From Astropecten irregularis (Eukaryota > Echinodermata > Asteroidea > Paxillosida > Astropectinidae), in the NCBI GenBank assembly GCA_963971285.1, contig OZ020254.1, positions 6,014,001-6,078,000 on the forward strand: a stretch of DNA of 64,000 bases. The letters run 5' to 3'. The position numbers were made by a program, and so were the translations under genes. Shown one piece after another: positions 11,560 to 23,180 of this stretch (position 1 is the stretch's first letter; each line of letters starts with the position of its first letter). The notes below the pieces were generated by a model. That model was not told where the DNA came from and ran no database searches. It was given only the letters and a program-made list of their open reading frames with translations.

Positions 11560-11948
11560 AATTGTTTTCCGTTTCAGTATGCTACCATAGTATGATACTA
11601 CCTTCATACTATGGTAGCATACTGAAACGGAAAACAATTTTCACAGATTTACCTATAGCTTACAGGGTATAAAGATGGTGATGGTAGAAACATACCGTTC
11701 AAGTTTTTTCTGCCTGAAATGCTGTACTCATGAAGAACAGAGTAAACTCAATGACAAAAAACAATTTTGATCTTTTAAAGATAAAAAATAACGGTGAAAA
11801 GGATGGATGTTTTCCACAGTTTTCTCAAAAAGTGGGCACCGAATGGCACTGGAAATTTCAAAGATGACTGTTGTTGTATCTCCCTTGATATTCTGATCAT
11901 GATTCTGCATTATCTTCTTTGACAAAAACCCAAAGTATGGTAGTACCT
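11560..11948 (+). mobile_element. TTAA MITE, family A, with a perfect 36-bp terminal hairpin
   Basis: The right end is normal (GTATGGTAGTACCT, then TTAA at 11,949-11,952). The left end is rearranged: bases 11,560-11,595 are the exact reverse complement of 11,604-11,639, around an 8-nt loop (TACTACCT). The arm contains the element's own terminal sequence, so the left end exists as an inverted duplication. Confidence 0.85.
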
Positions 11949-12925
11949 TTAATGCATTAACTCGTTGAATGATGACTCAAAATCCAGACAGAATTGTCAT
12001 TCTCCGGGATTGGAGCACAATTCGAGGTTTAGGCTGTTGAGTTGTAAGTGCCATCACCCCGATCCTATCCCACCCCCTTCCCTATACACTGGCTTCTAAA
12101 ACGGGATACGCTTAAAGAGACGCTGCAGCGATAAAGGAAGAGACTGGTGACTTACGTCAAAGACGCAGAGCGTATCTAAGAGTGGCTTGAGGGACACAGG
12201 GAACCAGACTGACTGACTGTACAGGCGGTGCCCCCCAAAAGGTCTTGAAAATTATGTCACGTCTGAAGATCATGAAATAACGCTCCAATTTGATTACAAC
12301 AAGGCACTAGAGTTCTAGAGCAAGGTTTGAATTAGCATAGAATGATGGACTCACACCTTCTGCAATACGATACCCAGTATTCAAGCCATGGGAAGTCATA
12401 CAATAATCCGGTAAATCTAGGAAGTTGCATGAATATGAACCCGAGGGAGACATGCTACATTGAGGAGACATTTCGATGTCGATGCCCAGACACCTATAGG
12501 TCTATATTTCTAGAAAAGTGTGTCTGGGGGAACATTTCAATAATCAAATAAAAGTCACTGCCGAAGATCATTCCCGTGCACACGACTACATGTCTGTGAC
12601 CTGACTTTAGGGTTATATTATGTACCAGTTAAATGCGGTTACATGAATGAAACACCACCTACATACCGTAGGCAAGGACCGCAAAAGTGCCGGGACGACA
12701 AAGTTTAATTCCAAAGTTGTTCCAGCTGACGCGAGATCTCGCGCAATTCGGCGAGACACAATACATCATAGGCGCGAAGCATTTACACTCTACTCAAATG
12801 CCGCTAAATTCTGCAATCACTTGCAATAACCTTTTTTAAACAATTCAAATCCAATCCCCTTAGTGGTGATAACTCAGTCTTCTTCAACATAATATGAAAG
12901 GGCATGTTTAAGAGAACCTCTTTAA

Positions 12926-13539
12926 AGGGTGTGTACATGTACAACGTTGGTAAAGGTGACAAGACAGCACTCACACTTTATATAATCCAACATACATAAA
13001 AAATTAAGCCTCAGAAAATTTGAGCGCAATCAGACATCCGAGTCCAGAGAAAATAGCGAAAACTCGACTCAATTTTTCGTATAAAACATAAAGAATGGTT
13101 TTTGATCTGGCCAAGATAAAAAAAAAATGTTTTTGGTGTTTGTTTTTTACTCTTTTTGGATAAATACACCATTCCAGGCGGAAATATTTGAACGATACCA
13201 GGGGCTAATTTCATAGAGCTGCATGCTTAGCACAAAAATGGCTTGCCCAATAGTTTATCCACCATTGAACATTCGAGTTGATATTCATGGTCAGGGAACA
13301 ACAGCCAAAGAACAAGTGCAAGTGACACACAACACATGGACATTTGGTTGTTAGTCCGGGTTTATTAAGATAGAAATGTCATGCTGAGCGAATTTTTGTG
13401 CTAAGCAGCTCTATGAAATTGGCCCCAGCACCATCTCCATACCCTGAAAGTTATATATTATGTAAATCTGTTAACTTTTCTCTTTTGGTTTGTTACCAAT
13501 GTTGTACCATGCCAAAGTGATGGTGCATGCAGCTTCACT
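12926..13539 (+). mobile_element. TTAA MITE, family C, carrying a nested element
   Basis: It is bounded by TTAA at 12,922-12,925 and 13,540-13,543. The subterminal inverted repeats are GTACAACGTTGGTAA and TTACCAATGTTGTAC. Its interior matches families A and B. It is interrupted at 13,201-13,426 by a different MITE. The second version lies at 15,669-16,276. Confidence 0.75.
13201..13426. mobile_element. Nested MITE with GGGGC...GGCCCC termini
   Basis: The left end is GGGGCTAATTTCATAGAGC; the complement of the right end is GGGGCCAATTTCATAGAGC. About 40 bp of inverted repeat includes the word CTTAGCACAAAAAT. It splits family C core words (ATACCA and AGCACCATC). The target duplication is 2-3 bp and ambiguous (CA or CCA). 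Confidence 0.8.
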
Positions 13540-14618
13540 TTAAATGCAACGCATTCCACCTTTTAATCATTGTGGAAATGAAAACAATTTAGGTTTGGTT
13601 TATCATTCAAGCATCGGGCGACTGAGTTTCCATCGCATCGCATTATAATGCAAGGCCACGTCTATAGGAAAGCTCCCAGCATAACATGGCGACTTCATCT
13701 TGATCGAGGAATATCATTGATACAAAAATGCGGTCAGCTGCTGTGTTTTTGATGAAATGCACCAGCCGGCTAATGCAATTATTTCAGTCAAAAACCCAAC
13801 CGTCTCAGTCTCACTATCTCTATCAATCTCTCTCGCTGCGGTAACCAGCGATGCTGTTTCACAGAATAGAGAATGTACCGTTCCCAGGTTGTGCTCTAGT
13901 TAAATTCTCCACTGATTATGCTTGGTTCATCGTGCTTGTGGTGCGAGCTTTGGGGACGAGTAAGCGTCGTGAGTTTTCACTGGTTCTCGGCGCAGGAATC
14001 GGGGGGGTTACTGTTCATTTCGGAGTTACCTCGTTGCAATTTTGCCTAATAGTGAGGTTTAAGGTCTACTCAGTCATTACGGATAATTCGCCACCGCCCA
14101 CAAAAGCAGGTGTCTCGCACCATTAAAGGAAGACACCGTAAGGATGATTTGACAATCAGACTTGCAAGAAAGTGCCACTGAAACCAGATGAATAAAAAAC
14201 CACGTAAGCAGTTTAAGAAACACTGGGTATATGAAGTGCTCATCTACGTCTATAAAGGAAAACCAAATTTGTATATTTCCCCCCATGAAGAATCATGAAT
14301 ATTCATGATTGTAGAACACGTGATATGACCGAAAACTTTCCCGAGATATTAAAGAACATTAAACTGCAGTTCTGGGATTGTGAATTATGATGGAAAATGC
14401 AGTGGTAGATACAATCCATTACTCACCTCAATTCAAAAACTCAAGCAAGATTTTGCGTAGGGCAGGTTTTGAAACTGTACATAGATTGTGTGCACACGAC
14501 CACACAATGTAGCGGATAACCTCAATATTTAATTCCAACTCAATGAATTCAGGTATGTTCACATTTCTGAATCTGACTGCGTCGCATTATTTTTTTTAGC
14601 GTAGCCTAACAGTTTAAA

Positions 14619-14856
14619 GGTTTTAATAATATATGATTGGTTAAAGTCACACGGAACAACACTCACATTTTGTATGATCAAACATTTACATCAAATAACG
14701 CACCTGTGAAAATTCGAGTTCAATCGGACATCTGAGTTACGAGAAAAGAGCAAAACCTAACTCATTTTTTCTTAGTAAAACATAAAGAATGGTTTTGATC
14801 TTACCCCGAGATCAAAACTGTTTTCGGTCGTTGTTTTAATAATTTCTTGATAAATA
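14619..14856 (+). mobile_element. TTAA MITE, family B, cut by the assembly gap
   Basis: This is the same copy as 17,363-17,776 in the other contig end. The known sequence stops at GATAAATA, about 10 nt before the point where the other version enters its G tract. Confidence 0.75.
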
Positions 14857-15056
14857 NNNNNNNNNNNNNNNNNNNNNNNNNNNNNNNNNNNNNNNNNNNN
14901 NNNNNNNNNNNNNNNNNNNNNNNNNNNNNNNNNNNNNNNNNNNNNNNNNNNNNNNNNNNNNNNNNNNNNNNNNNNNNNNNNNNNNNNNNNNNNNNNNNNN
15001 NNNNNNNNNNNNNNNNNNNNNNNNNNNNNNNNNNNNNNNNNNNNNNNNNNNNNNNN
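14857..15056. other. Assembly gap, exactly 200 N
   Basis: This is a run of 200 N, a round number suggesting a scaffolding placeholder and not a measured distance. The flanks are two versions of the same locus. Any ORF spanning it is meaningless. Confidence 0.99.
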
Positions 15057-15307
15057 TGAATGAAACACCACCTATATACCGTAGGCAAGGACCGCAAAAG
15101 TGCCGGGACGACAAAGTTTAATACCAAAGTTGTTCCAGCTGACGCGAGATCTCGCGCAATTCGGCGAGACACAATACATCATAGGCGCGCAGCATTTTCA
15201 CTCTACTCAAATGCCGCTTAATTCTGCAATAATTTGCAATACCTTTTTTTGTTTTTACTCAGTCTTCCTCAACATATGAAAGGGCATGTTTTAGAGCGCC
15301 TCCTTAA

Positions 15308-15664
15308 AGGTTGTATCATACTTTGGTAAGAGACCAAAACAGAAATGTTCACAGATTTACGTATAACTTACAGGGTATGAAGATGGTGCTGGTAGAAACA
15401 TGCTGTTAAAATGTTTCCGCCTGAAATGGTGTATTTATCCAGAAATTAGTAAAACAACGACCGAAAATCTTTTTGATCTTTTAAAAGATCAAAAATAAAA
15501 GAGAAAACACTTAAAAAATACTGTGGCCGTTTTTCGCTGTTTTCTCAAAAAGTGGGCAACGTTTTGGACTGAAATTTTCACAGATAACTTTTACTTTATC
15601 TTCCTTGATATTTTTGCCCACGAATCTGTATTTCTTTGACAAAAACCAAAGTATGATACTACCT
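15308..15664 (+). mobile_element. TTAA MITE, family A, reference copy with known empty site
   Basis: This 357-bp element has the termini AGGTTGTATCATACTTTGG and CCAAAGTATGATACTACCT and is flanked by TTAA at 15,304-15,307 and 15,665-15,668. The corresponding position in the other copy of this segment (12,922-12,925) holds a single TTAA and no element. This fixes the target duplication and both boundaries. Confidence 0.95.
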
Positions 15665-15668
15665 TTAA

Positions 15669-16276
15669 AGGGTATGTACAACGTTGGTAAGTATGACAAG
15701 ACAGCACTCACACTTTGTCTTTGTCAGCATACATAAAATATTAGGCCTGAGAAAATTTGAGCGCAATCGGACATCTGAGTCCAGAGGAAATAGCGAAAAC
15801 TCAACTCAATTTTTCTTATAAAACATAAAGAATGGTTTTTGATCTGGCCAAGATAAAAAAAAAATGTTTTTGTGTTCGGTTTTTACTCTTTTTGGATAAA
15901 TACACCATTCCAGGCGGAAATATTTGAACGATACCAGGGGCTAATTTCATAGAGCTGCATGCTTAGCACAAAAATGGCTTGCCCAATAAAACAAACCACC
16001 ATTGAAAATTCCATTTGATATTCATGGTCAGCGAACAACAGCTAAAGAACAAGTGCAAGTGATACACAACACATGGACATTTGGTTGTTAGTCCGGGTTT
16101 ATTAAGATAGAAATGTCATGCTGAGCGAATTTTTGTGCTAAGCAGCTCTATGAAATTGGCCCCAGCACCATCTCCATACCCTGAAAGTTATATATTATGT
16201 AAATCTGTGAACTTTTCTCTTTTGGTTTGTTACCAATGTTGTACCATGCCAAAGTGATGGTGCATGCAGCTCCACT
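15669..16276 (+). mobile_element. TTAA MITE, family C, second version
   Basis: This is the counterpart of 12,926-13,539. Its left TTAA (15,665-15,668) is shared with the right TTAA of the family A insertion. It contains the same nested MITE. Confidence 0.75.
15937..16163. mobile_element. Nested GGGGC MITE, second version
   Basis: It matches 13,201-13,426 almost base for base, with the same termini and the same insertion point inside family C. Confidence 0.8.
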
Positions 16277-17362
16277 TTAAATGCAACGCATTCCACCTTT
16301 TAATCATTGTGGAAATGAAAACAATTTAGGTTTGGTTTATCATTCAAGCATCGGGCGACTGAGTTTCCATCGCATCGCATTATAATGCAAGGCCACGTCT
16401 ATAGGAAAGCTCCCAGCATAACATGGCGACTTCATCTTGATCGAGGAATATCATTGATACAAAAATGCGGTCAGCTGCTGTATTTTTGATGAAATGCACC
16501 AGCCGGCTAATGCAATTATTTCCGTCCAAAACCCAACCGTCTCAGTCTCACTCTCTCTATCTATATCTCTATCAATCTCTCTCGCTGCGGTAACCAGCGA
16601 TGCTGTTTCACAGAATAGAGAATGTACCGTTCCCAGATTGTGCTCTAGTTAAATTCTCCACTGATTATGCTTGGTTCATCGTGCTTGTGGTGCGAGCTTT
16701 GGGGACGAGGGAGCATCGTGAGTTTTCACTGGTTCTCGGCGGAGGAATCGGAGGTTACTGTTCATTTCGGAGTTACCTCATTGCAATTTTGCCTAATAGT
16801 GAGGTTTAAGGTCTACTCAGTCATTACGGATAATTCGCCACCGCCCACAAGAGCAGGTGTCTGACACCATTAAAGGAAGACACCGTAAGGATGATTTGAC
16901 AATCAGACTTGCAAGAAAGTGCCACTGAAACCAGATGAATAAAAAACCACGTAAGCAGTTTAAGAAACACTGGGTATATGAAGTGCTCATCTACGTCTAT
17001 AAAGGGAAACCAAATTTGTATATTTCCCCCCATGAAGAATCATGAATATTCATGATTGTAGAACACGTGATATGACCGAAAACTTTCCCGAGATATTAAA
17101 GAACATTAAACTGCAGTTCTGGGATTGTGAATAATGACGGAAAATGCAGTGACAGATACAATCCACTACATCTCAATCCAAAAACTCAAGCAAGATTTTG
17201 CGTAGGACAGGTTTTGAAACTGTACATAGATTGTGTGCACACGACCACACAATGTAGCGGATAACCTCAATATTTAATTCCAATTCAATGAATTCAGGTA
17301 TGTTCACATTTCTAAATTTGACTGCGTCGCATTATTTTTTTTAGCGTAGCCTAACAGTTTAA

Positions 17363-17776
17363 AGGTTTTAATAATATATGATTGGTTAAAGTCACACGGA
17401 ACAACACTCACATTTTGTATGATCAAACATTTACATCAAATAACGCACCTGTGAAAATTCGAGTTCAATCGGACATCTGAGTTACGAGAAAAGAGCAAAA
17501 CCTAACTCATTTTTTCTTAGTAAAACATAAAGAATGGTTTTGATCTTACCCCGAGATCAAAACTGTTTTCGGTCGTTGTTTTAATAATTTCTGGATAAAT
17601 ATACCATTTCGGGGGGTGGGGGTAGGGGTGGGGGGTGGGGGGGGGTGGGGGGGGTGGGGGGGGGGGGGGGTGTTTTAAGGGTATGTTTGTACCAGTACCA
17701 TCTTCATACCCTGAAAGTTATACGTAAATCTGTGAACATTTCTGTTTGGGTATGTTACCAATCCTGTACTTTACCA
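17363..17776 (+). mobile_element. TTAA MITE, family B, with poly-G expansion
   Basis: TTAA lies at 17,359-17,362 and 17,777-17,780. The right end reads TTACCAATCCTGTACTTTACC. Where other copies have CAGGCGGAAATATTT, this copy has a ~60-nt G/T tract (17,611-17,672), a strong G-quadruplex candidate. Confidence 0.8.
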
Positions 17777-20741
17777 TTAAAAACAACAACAAAACCCAAC
17801 ATACACTGTACATGGTATAATTTATTACTACTTTTGGAGCGTGGCCGTATGAGCTATAGTGAGTCGTTTCAGGCGCATATGTATATGTACGGAAACACCG
17901 CACAGGGTTTTTGTATTTGTCTGATGAAGCGCAGATACCACTTTGAATACAGTTACCGATACCCGAGTTTCTGACCTTGCACGGGCGCAGGGGGATGACT
18001 TCCTGCTTTCAATAATCGATTGAAGTCATGCAATATTTCCCCTTCAGGATGCAGCAAACGTTATTGCTTTTCACCCAACCCCCTCTCCTCTCCTAGGGTA
18101 TTTATCCGAGACATGGTGTTTTATTGACTCTAGTGCCTTTCTCATATTATACGAGACCCGTTTACGTTCATTATTGGGGATGGAAGGGGAGGGGGGGGGT
18201 GGGGGGGGTGATGACACTCCATAGTCCTAGTTATTGTCACACGGATATGTGGCCCACTTCTCTTGTGAGGCAGATGTTTGCTCTTCTTAATATTTGATAA
18301 AGATACTCAGGGTATATAACGATAATACAACAGACTTTCTTGCTGTGCTGTATGTAACAACCGCGCGCACTTCGCGAAACGCGATACACACAAAAACGGG
18401 TCCTCCTTTTCTCGGTTGCATGCGTGGAGCATCGAGCAAACATAAAGAGAATAAACAAGAACCGATGGCTTTAGGTCGAATTCTGACAATTATTGTCTGA
18501 ATTATGCGCTCGAGAACGATTGAATAAGCGAAATGTGATCGTCTGAGATGGCAGGGTTCTCGCCCTTCGCCTGCGAGCTATAAGCCTCGCCTGCGCTGAT
18601 GATGGGTCGGAACAGTATCACGCAAAGGTGGGGGTAGGGGGAGTGGGCATTCGGAAAGCAGCGAGAGAGAACTAGAAATATAGAGAGAGTTTTTTTTTTT
18701 ATTCATTCCGCTAAAACCTACAACAAAAGATGATACACTTTCTACTCTCCCTATACCTTCGGGTAATTTCAATCTTCAGTTAATACGATATTCAGAGAGG
18801 ATCGAGCATTTCATTGTGTCAACATGAAATTTATTGCGTCCTCAAAAATGGGGATCTTTTTAAGTTTAAGCTGGAAAAAAAGGAAAGAAAAAAAAAGATA
18901 GAAATAAAGGAAATAGATGTAAACAAGATATGACATTTGCATTACCATATTCTGTATTGTAATCCGAATACTTATCAATTCCGAAAGGAAATACTCTTAC
19001 CAATTAACTCAGCGTTCGGACAAGTAAAAATACAGGAAACGTTTTATTTAAACCGAAAAAATTAAAACCCCATAAGAATCTACATCCAGCTGAATGACAC
19101 CAATTTATACAATTTCAATGTTTGGAAACCTTCATGACAGAACTTGTGATAATTTCCAGTTTCGGAACGGCGATGGTGTCAGAATTAATTGTAATTGGCA
19201 AAACTGCATAATGAAATTATCCGCAACGTTTTGACAAAAAAAAAATTATTTGAAATAATTAAGTTTATCATCTGAAATTTTTTTCGACAAGTTGTAGAAA
19301 ATTCAGCAGAGCGTCGATCAAATGCGTGGGAAGTTTATCGATTTTTTTAAAACCAATATTGGGTTACAATTTATTGTATTAGCCAATCAAGCGCGCCATC
19401 TCTTTCTTTTTAACGATTTTTGTTCTTGTCAAAACATATCCTTTGCTTTGAGAATAACTTGCAGGCACTGCCCTAGAACTTACTAAACCCTCAACGGAAT
19501 TTAATTCCCTTTTAAGGTATTTTTTTTTTAAAGAACATCAAACTCCGTAAGGACATCCTTCAATGTGGAGGGATATTTTATATAAGACTGCGAGTGCGGT
19601 GAGGATAATTATGGTAGGTTGATTACAATGAAGTGTACTTAGAGCTGGTAGAATTGTTTCCTGTCGGATAAGTGTGGAGTGCTCGTCTGTTTTTCGTTCC
19701 AAATCGTCTCGATTTACAAAACGGAGCCGAGCATCGCTCGCCAGACTTTGCCACAATAATATACATGTCCCATCGTCTCAACGACGCCTCTTTGCTTAAA
19801 AAAATAATAATAAAAAATCGAAAAAAAAAATGTTTTGATATGAATCAAGTGGAGTCAATTATAATCCGACACGTGCGCTGTTAGCGAGAGAGACTGAAAG
19901 AAAGATACCGAGAGAGACACATCAAAACCGGGTCTATTGCAATGCTGATGTCCCGGTTCTTGTTGCAAGCCCGGAGGTAGGTGTTGAACCCTCGGATGTC
20001 CCAGTCACATTACCACATGACACCGATACACCGTACTTGTCAAGTTGCGGCTTGAATAAAAACAAAAACCCTGACACTTGAGGTCTTGTGTGTCGATTTT
20101 GTTTGTGCAGTAGATTGGGATGTTGCCAGCTTTGCCAACAATATCTTTCGAGTCCTAAATTGGTTTGTCGCCCAACAAAAGGAAGAAAATTTTCCCCCAA
20201 AACAAAACAGAAAATCACAGACCAAATTGAAACGCAACAGGGAGATCAACCTATACACGGGCCCTACAGTTACTACCCCACTTAACAAGTATCAACTTGC
20301 CTCAGTAAATTTGATACATCGCTTCCTATTTATATCGATATACCCTTCTCCTGCGACAATGTTTCGTGCAAGTCACAATTTACCACGCATTTTTATCTTT
20401 TAAGATGAAGTACAATGTCATTTTGGCACGACCCCAAACATGTTTAGAATGAAGTTCGAATACTGTACAAAAGTGAAAAACACGCATCACACTATGATAT
20501 AATGCCAGAAGTATAGGCGTATCCCCATTTTTGTCGTCTGATCAATATTACAGTATAGAGATAAGTTGTTCAACTTTTCTTTCGAAAGCCGCCCCTCCCC
20601 CCTCCAAAAAAAAAGTCATCAAAATCATCTTGAAATAATTTGCTGGGTATATCATCATTTTGATGGATAACATCAATTCAGCAAAGAATTTAAACAAAAT
20701 TTCCAAAGAAAATGTTATGTCATCATGGATTTAATTGGAAA
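17777..20741. other. Unassigned stretch with short purine/G runs
   Basis: It contains a G run at 18,187-18,210 and A-rich tracts at 18,870-18,910. Apart from the open segment at 19.8-20.1 kb, no gene was recognised. Confidence 0.5.
19838..20079 (+). other. Stop-to-stop open segment, possible retroelement tail
   Basis: With no ATG at its start, this frame reads NADVPVLVASPEVGVEPSDV, then PVTLPHDTDTPYLSSCG and a TGA. Val/Pro/Asp-rich tails like this occur at the C-termini of Ty3/gypsy polyproteins, but no integrase or chromodomain motif is present. Speculative. Confidence 0.2.
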
Positions 20742-20955
20742 TTAGTGAAAACGGCCACAAAGTCTTTTCTATTTTATTTTTTATCTTTTAAAAAGACCAA
20801 CAAGATATATCTAATTTCTGGATAAATACACCATTTCAGGCGAAATAATTTTAACGGTGTGTTTCTACCACCACCAGCTTCACAAACCCTGTAAGTTATA
20901 CGTAAAATCTGTGAACATTTCTGTTTTGGTTTCTTACCAAAGTATGATACTACCT
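20742..20955 (-). mobile_element. TTAA MITE, family A, truncated
   Basis: In reverse orientation, it begins inside the element at AGTGAAAACGGCCACA and ends with CCAAAGTATGATACTACCT before TTAA (20,956-20,959). The other terminus is missing. Confidence 0.8.
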
Positions 20956-22106
20956 TTAATTCTTACAATAAAAGAGAGACTTAAAGTTTCCAATTATTAT
21001 GTCATTTTTCTTTGTTTGGTCTTCAAAACCAGAGTAAAGCCCTCCAAAATTTTCTGTAGATTCTCAAAATGACTCACTGAACATGTGTATAAACCTGATT
21101 ATTAAATTTCACTTTCGACGACGAGTGCGTTCCTTACGGAAATGAAAAAATGGAAAAAACGTATCATTTCCGACGTCGAAAATGTCTGTATAAGAATTCT
21201 ATATCAGAAGACGACTATACGTAGAAGAAGAGGTTGAACCAAAAAAAAAAAAGAAGCAAATTGCAGGCAGTAATATAATTCCAGCTGGTTGGTGATTGTG
21301 GACTGAGTATATACATGATTAAGTTATCTAGTGGCTCACTCTTGGACGGAACGAGGACGCTGATTCCGGTTGTAGGCTATAACTCTTTAGGGACTTTTAA
21401 GTATACGAGGGTGTAGATTCATGGCCGCAGGTTCTTTTTTTTTTTTACGGGAACTATATTGGGTCGCGGAGGACTGTTTTTATCACGGTGCAAATTAAAG
21501 CTTGGTCGTAACAACGGGTGTCGATGCCCGCTGCAGGGTGCTTGACTAGAACCTACTGGTGTGTTGATGGATGTACGTGAACTAACACAACTACAAGTAT
21601 AATGCAGCGTGTTAGGTCTCGCATAATATCGCACCGGTTGGCGATCACCCCACCCCCCAAAACCAATCGCCTCGAGAGAGAAGATTTACGGATCGCTCCG
21701 GCATCGCCGTTTCAAACTGTATATCAAGTACGTATACGAACGCGACGGTGCTTAAAATAGGTGTAATGGCCGCTATTTATAATGCGTGTCATCGCGACAC
21801 CGCAGAATTACGGATCTCGTTCTGACTCGTGTGAGAACCATCGCAGGTGTTTATCATTCCTGTTGTATAAGAATAAGTTAACTGTACACATCCAGGGATG
21901 ATGCCAACATTCAAATAAAATGTCAATGTAAATGTACAATAAGAAGAACAAAAGGCTATTGTACTTTATCGGCAACGGGAAGGACGCCATTATATGAAGC
22001 TATCATCGATAACTGAGCAACCAATCAGAGGCCACCAAGCAAGCAAATCAACAAACCAACGAAAAGACCACCAAAAACGCAATCTCATGAGGGTGCATTG
22101 CTTTAA

Positions 22107-22454
22107 AGGTAGTATCATACTTTGGTAGCATACAGGAACAGAATTTACCAATAACTTACAGGGTATAAAGATGGTGATGGTAGAAACATAACGTTAAAAT
22201 ATTTCTGCTTGAAATGCTGTATTTATCCAAAAAAAAGAGTAAAACCAATGACCAAAACTATTTTTGATCTTTTAAAGATCAAAAATAAAAGAGAAAAGAC
22301 TTAAGAAATACTGTGGCCGTTTTTCACTGTTTTCTCAAAAAGTGGGCACCGTATGGGATTGATATTTTCACAGATGACTGTTACTGTATCTTCCTTGATA
22401 TTTTCGCCCATGAATCTGTATTTCTTTGACAAAAACTAAAGTATGATATTACCT
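22107..22454 (+). mobile_element. TTAA MITE, family A, full length
   Basis: It is flanked by TTAA at 22,103-22,106 and 22,455-22,458. The ends are AGGTAGTATCATACTTTGG and AAAGTATGATATTACCT. Confidence 0.9.
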
Positions 22455-22781
22455 TTAAATAAGAAAAGAAAAGCCATAAACAAACAAACAAACAAACAAA
22501 CCTAACTAACAAACAAACATCTCATGTGACTATAAAGTAATAATTCCTGCACACAAAGCTACAAGTTAACAGAGCAATCAGCCAAAAGGAAAAGGAAACA
22601 AACTACAAGAAGTTCATTGGTGGATGACGCATCAGAAAAAAAACTCATAATAAAAACAAAGCACACTGTTGTCACATCAGGGCACTGCCCAATCAGGCAG
22701 TGACGTGCAATGGTCGTCACCGCATGACAATACTGTAGGGAAGTTCATTGTTATAATGCAGTGTGAATGACGTTTGTAGAG

Positions 22782-22936
22782 TGACGTCATCAATGACGCC
22801 GATGACGGGCAAGAATCGATTCCAATTGGAATAAATATCATATTTTCTCTGACTTTCAATCCGAAAAATCGCCGGGCGATTAAACAGTAATATTCATGAG
22901 GAAGGCCTGAATGACTAAAAAGACCCAGTGACGTCA
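22782..22936. promoter_or_regulatory. Pair of full CRE palindromes
   Basis: TGACGTCA occurs at 22,782-22,789 and 22,929-22,936, with related TGACG words between and before them, and an octamer-like ATGCATAT just after. The spacing is about 147 bp. Full CREs bind CREB/ATF factors; whether this is a working enhancer is inference. Confidence 0.35.
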
Positions 22937-23007
22937 CTCGAGGTGTTTATGCATATTGGTTTGTTATTTAAACTCGGGAAATGTTTGAAAAATAAAATGT
23001 TACTGTT

Positions 23008-23180
23008 CTTAAGAAAGATTTGAGGCTTTGCATAGCGAAAATTGGTATGTGGATCGGTTTGCGGAAACACCATGTAAAATTAGTTTGTACTTTCGCGTTT
23101 TTACTTCTATTTCGTTCGCACTTCTCGTAAGGTCTCAACGTTTCGACTAGCCTACTCTAGTCATCATTGTCTGGAATCGA
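23008..23180 (-). repeat. Dispersed repeat with stem-GAAACG motif, copy 1
   Basis: On the minus strand it reads TGATGACTAG-AGTAGG-CTAGTCGAAACG, then GTGCGAACGAAATAGAAGT, ACATGGTGTTTCCGCAAACC and AAATCTTTCTTAAGAA-type words. The latter recur at 49.1 kb (+) and partly at 38.5 kb (+). Confidence 0.6.

Larger units (their letters stand above)
12644..14856 (+). repeat. Duplicated segment, version 1 (left of gap)
   Basis: From TGAATGAAACACCACC onward this matches 15,057-17,601 nearly base for base, with scattered substitutions and small indels. The main difference is the 361-bp MITE plus TTAA present only in version 2. Open frames shared by the two versions are interrupted by indels (for example at the G-run near 14,000), so I see no conserved gene. 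Confidence 0.92.
15057..17601 (+). repeat. Duplicated segment, version 2 (right of gap)
   Basis: It starts right after the N gap at the sequence equivalent to 12,644. Its match to version 1 runs out exactly where version 1 hits the gap. This end-to-start overlap is what two unmerged contigs of the same locus would give. Confidence 0.92.

Noticed and set aside
12120..12240. Minus-strand splice-like pair (donor GAC|GTAAGT at 12,151)
   Set aside because: The acceptor is weak and the 20-residue frame has no support.
14772..15172. Frames that cross the N gap
   Set aside because: They consist mostly of unknown residues.
13851..17033. Open frames of 60-90 codons present in both copies of the duplicated segment
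   Set aside because: The two versions differ by indels that shift the frame (for example at the G run near 14,000), so the reading frame is not conserved.
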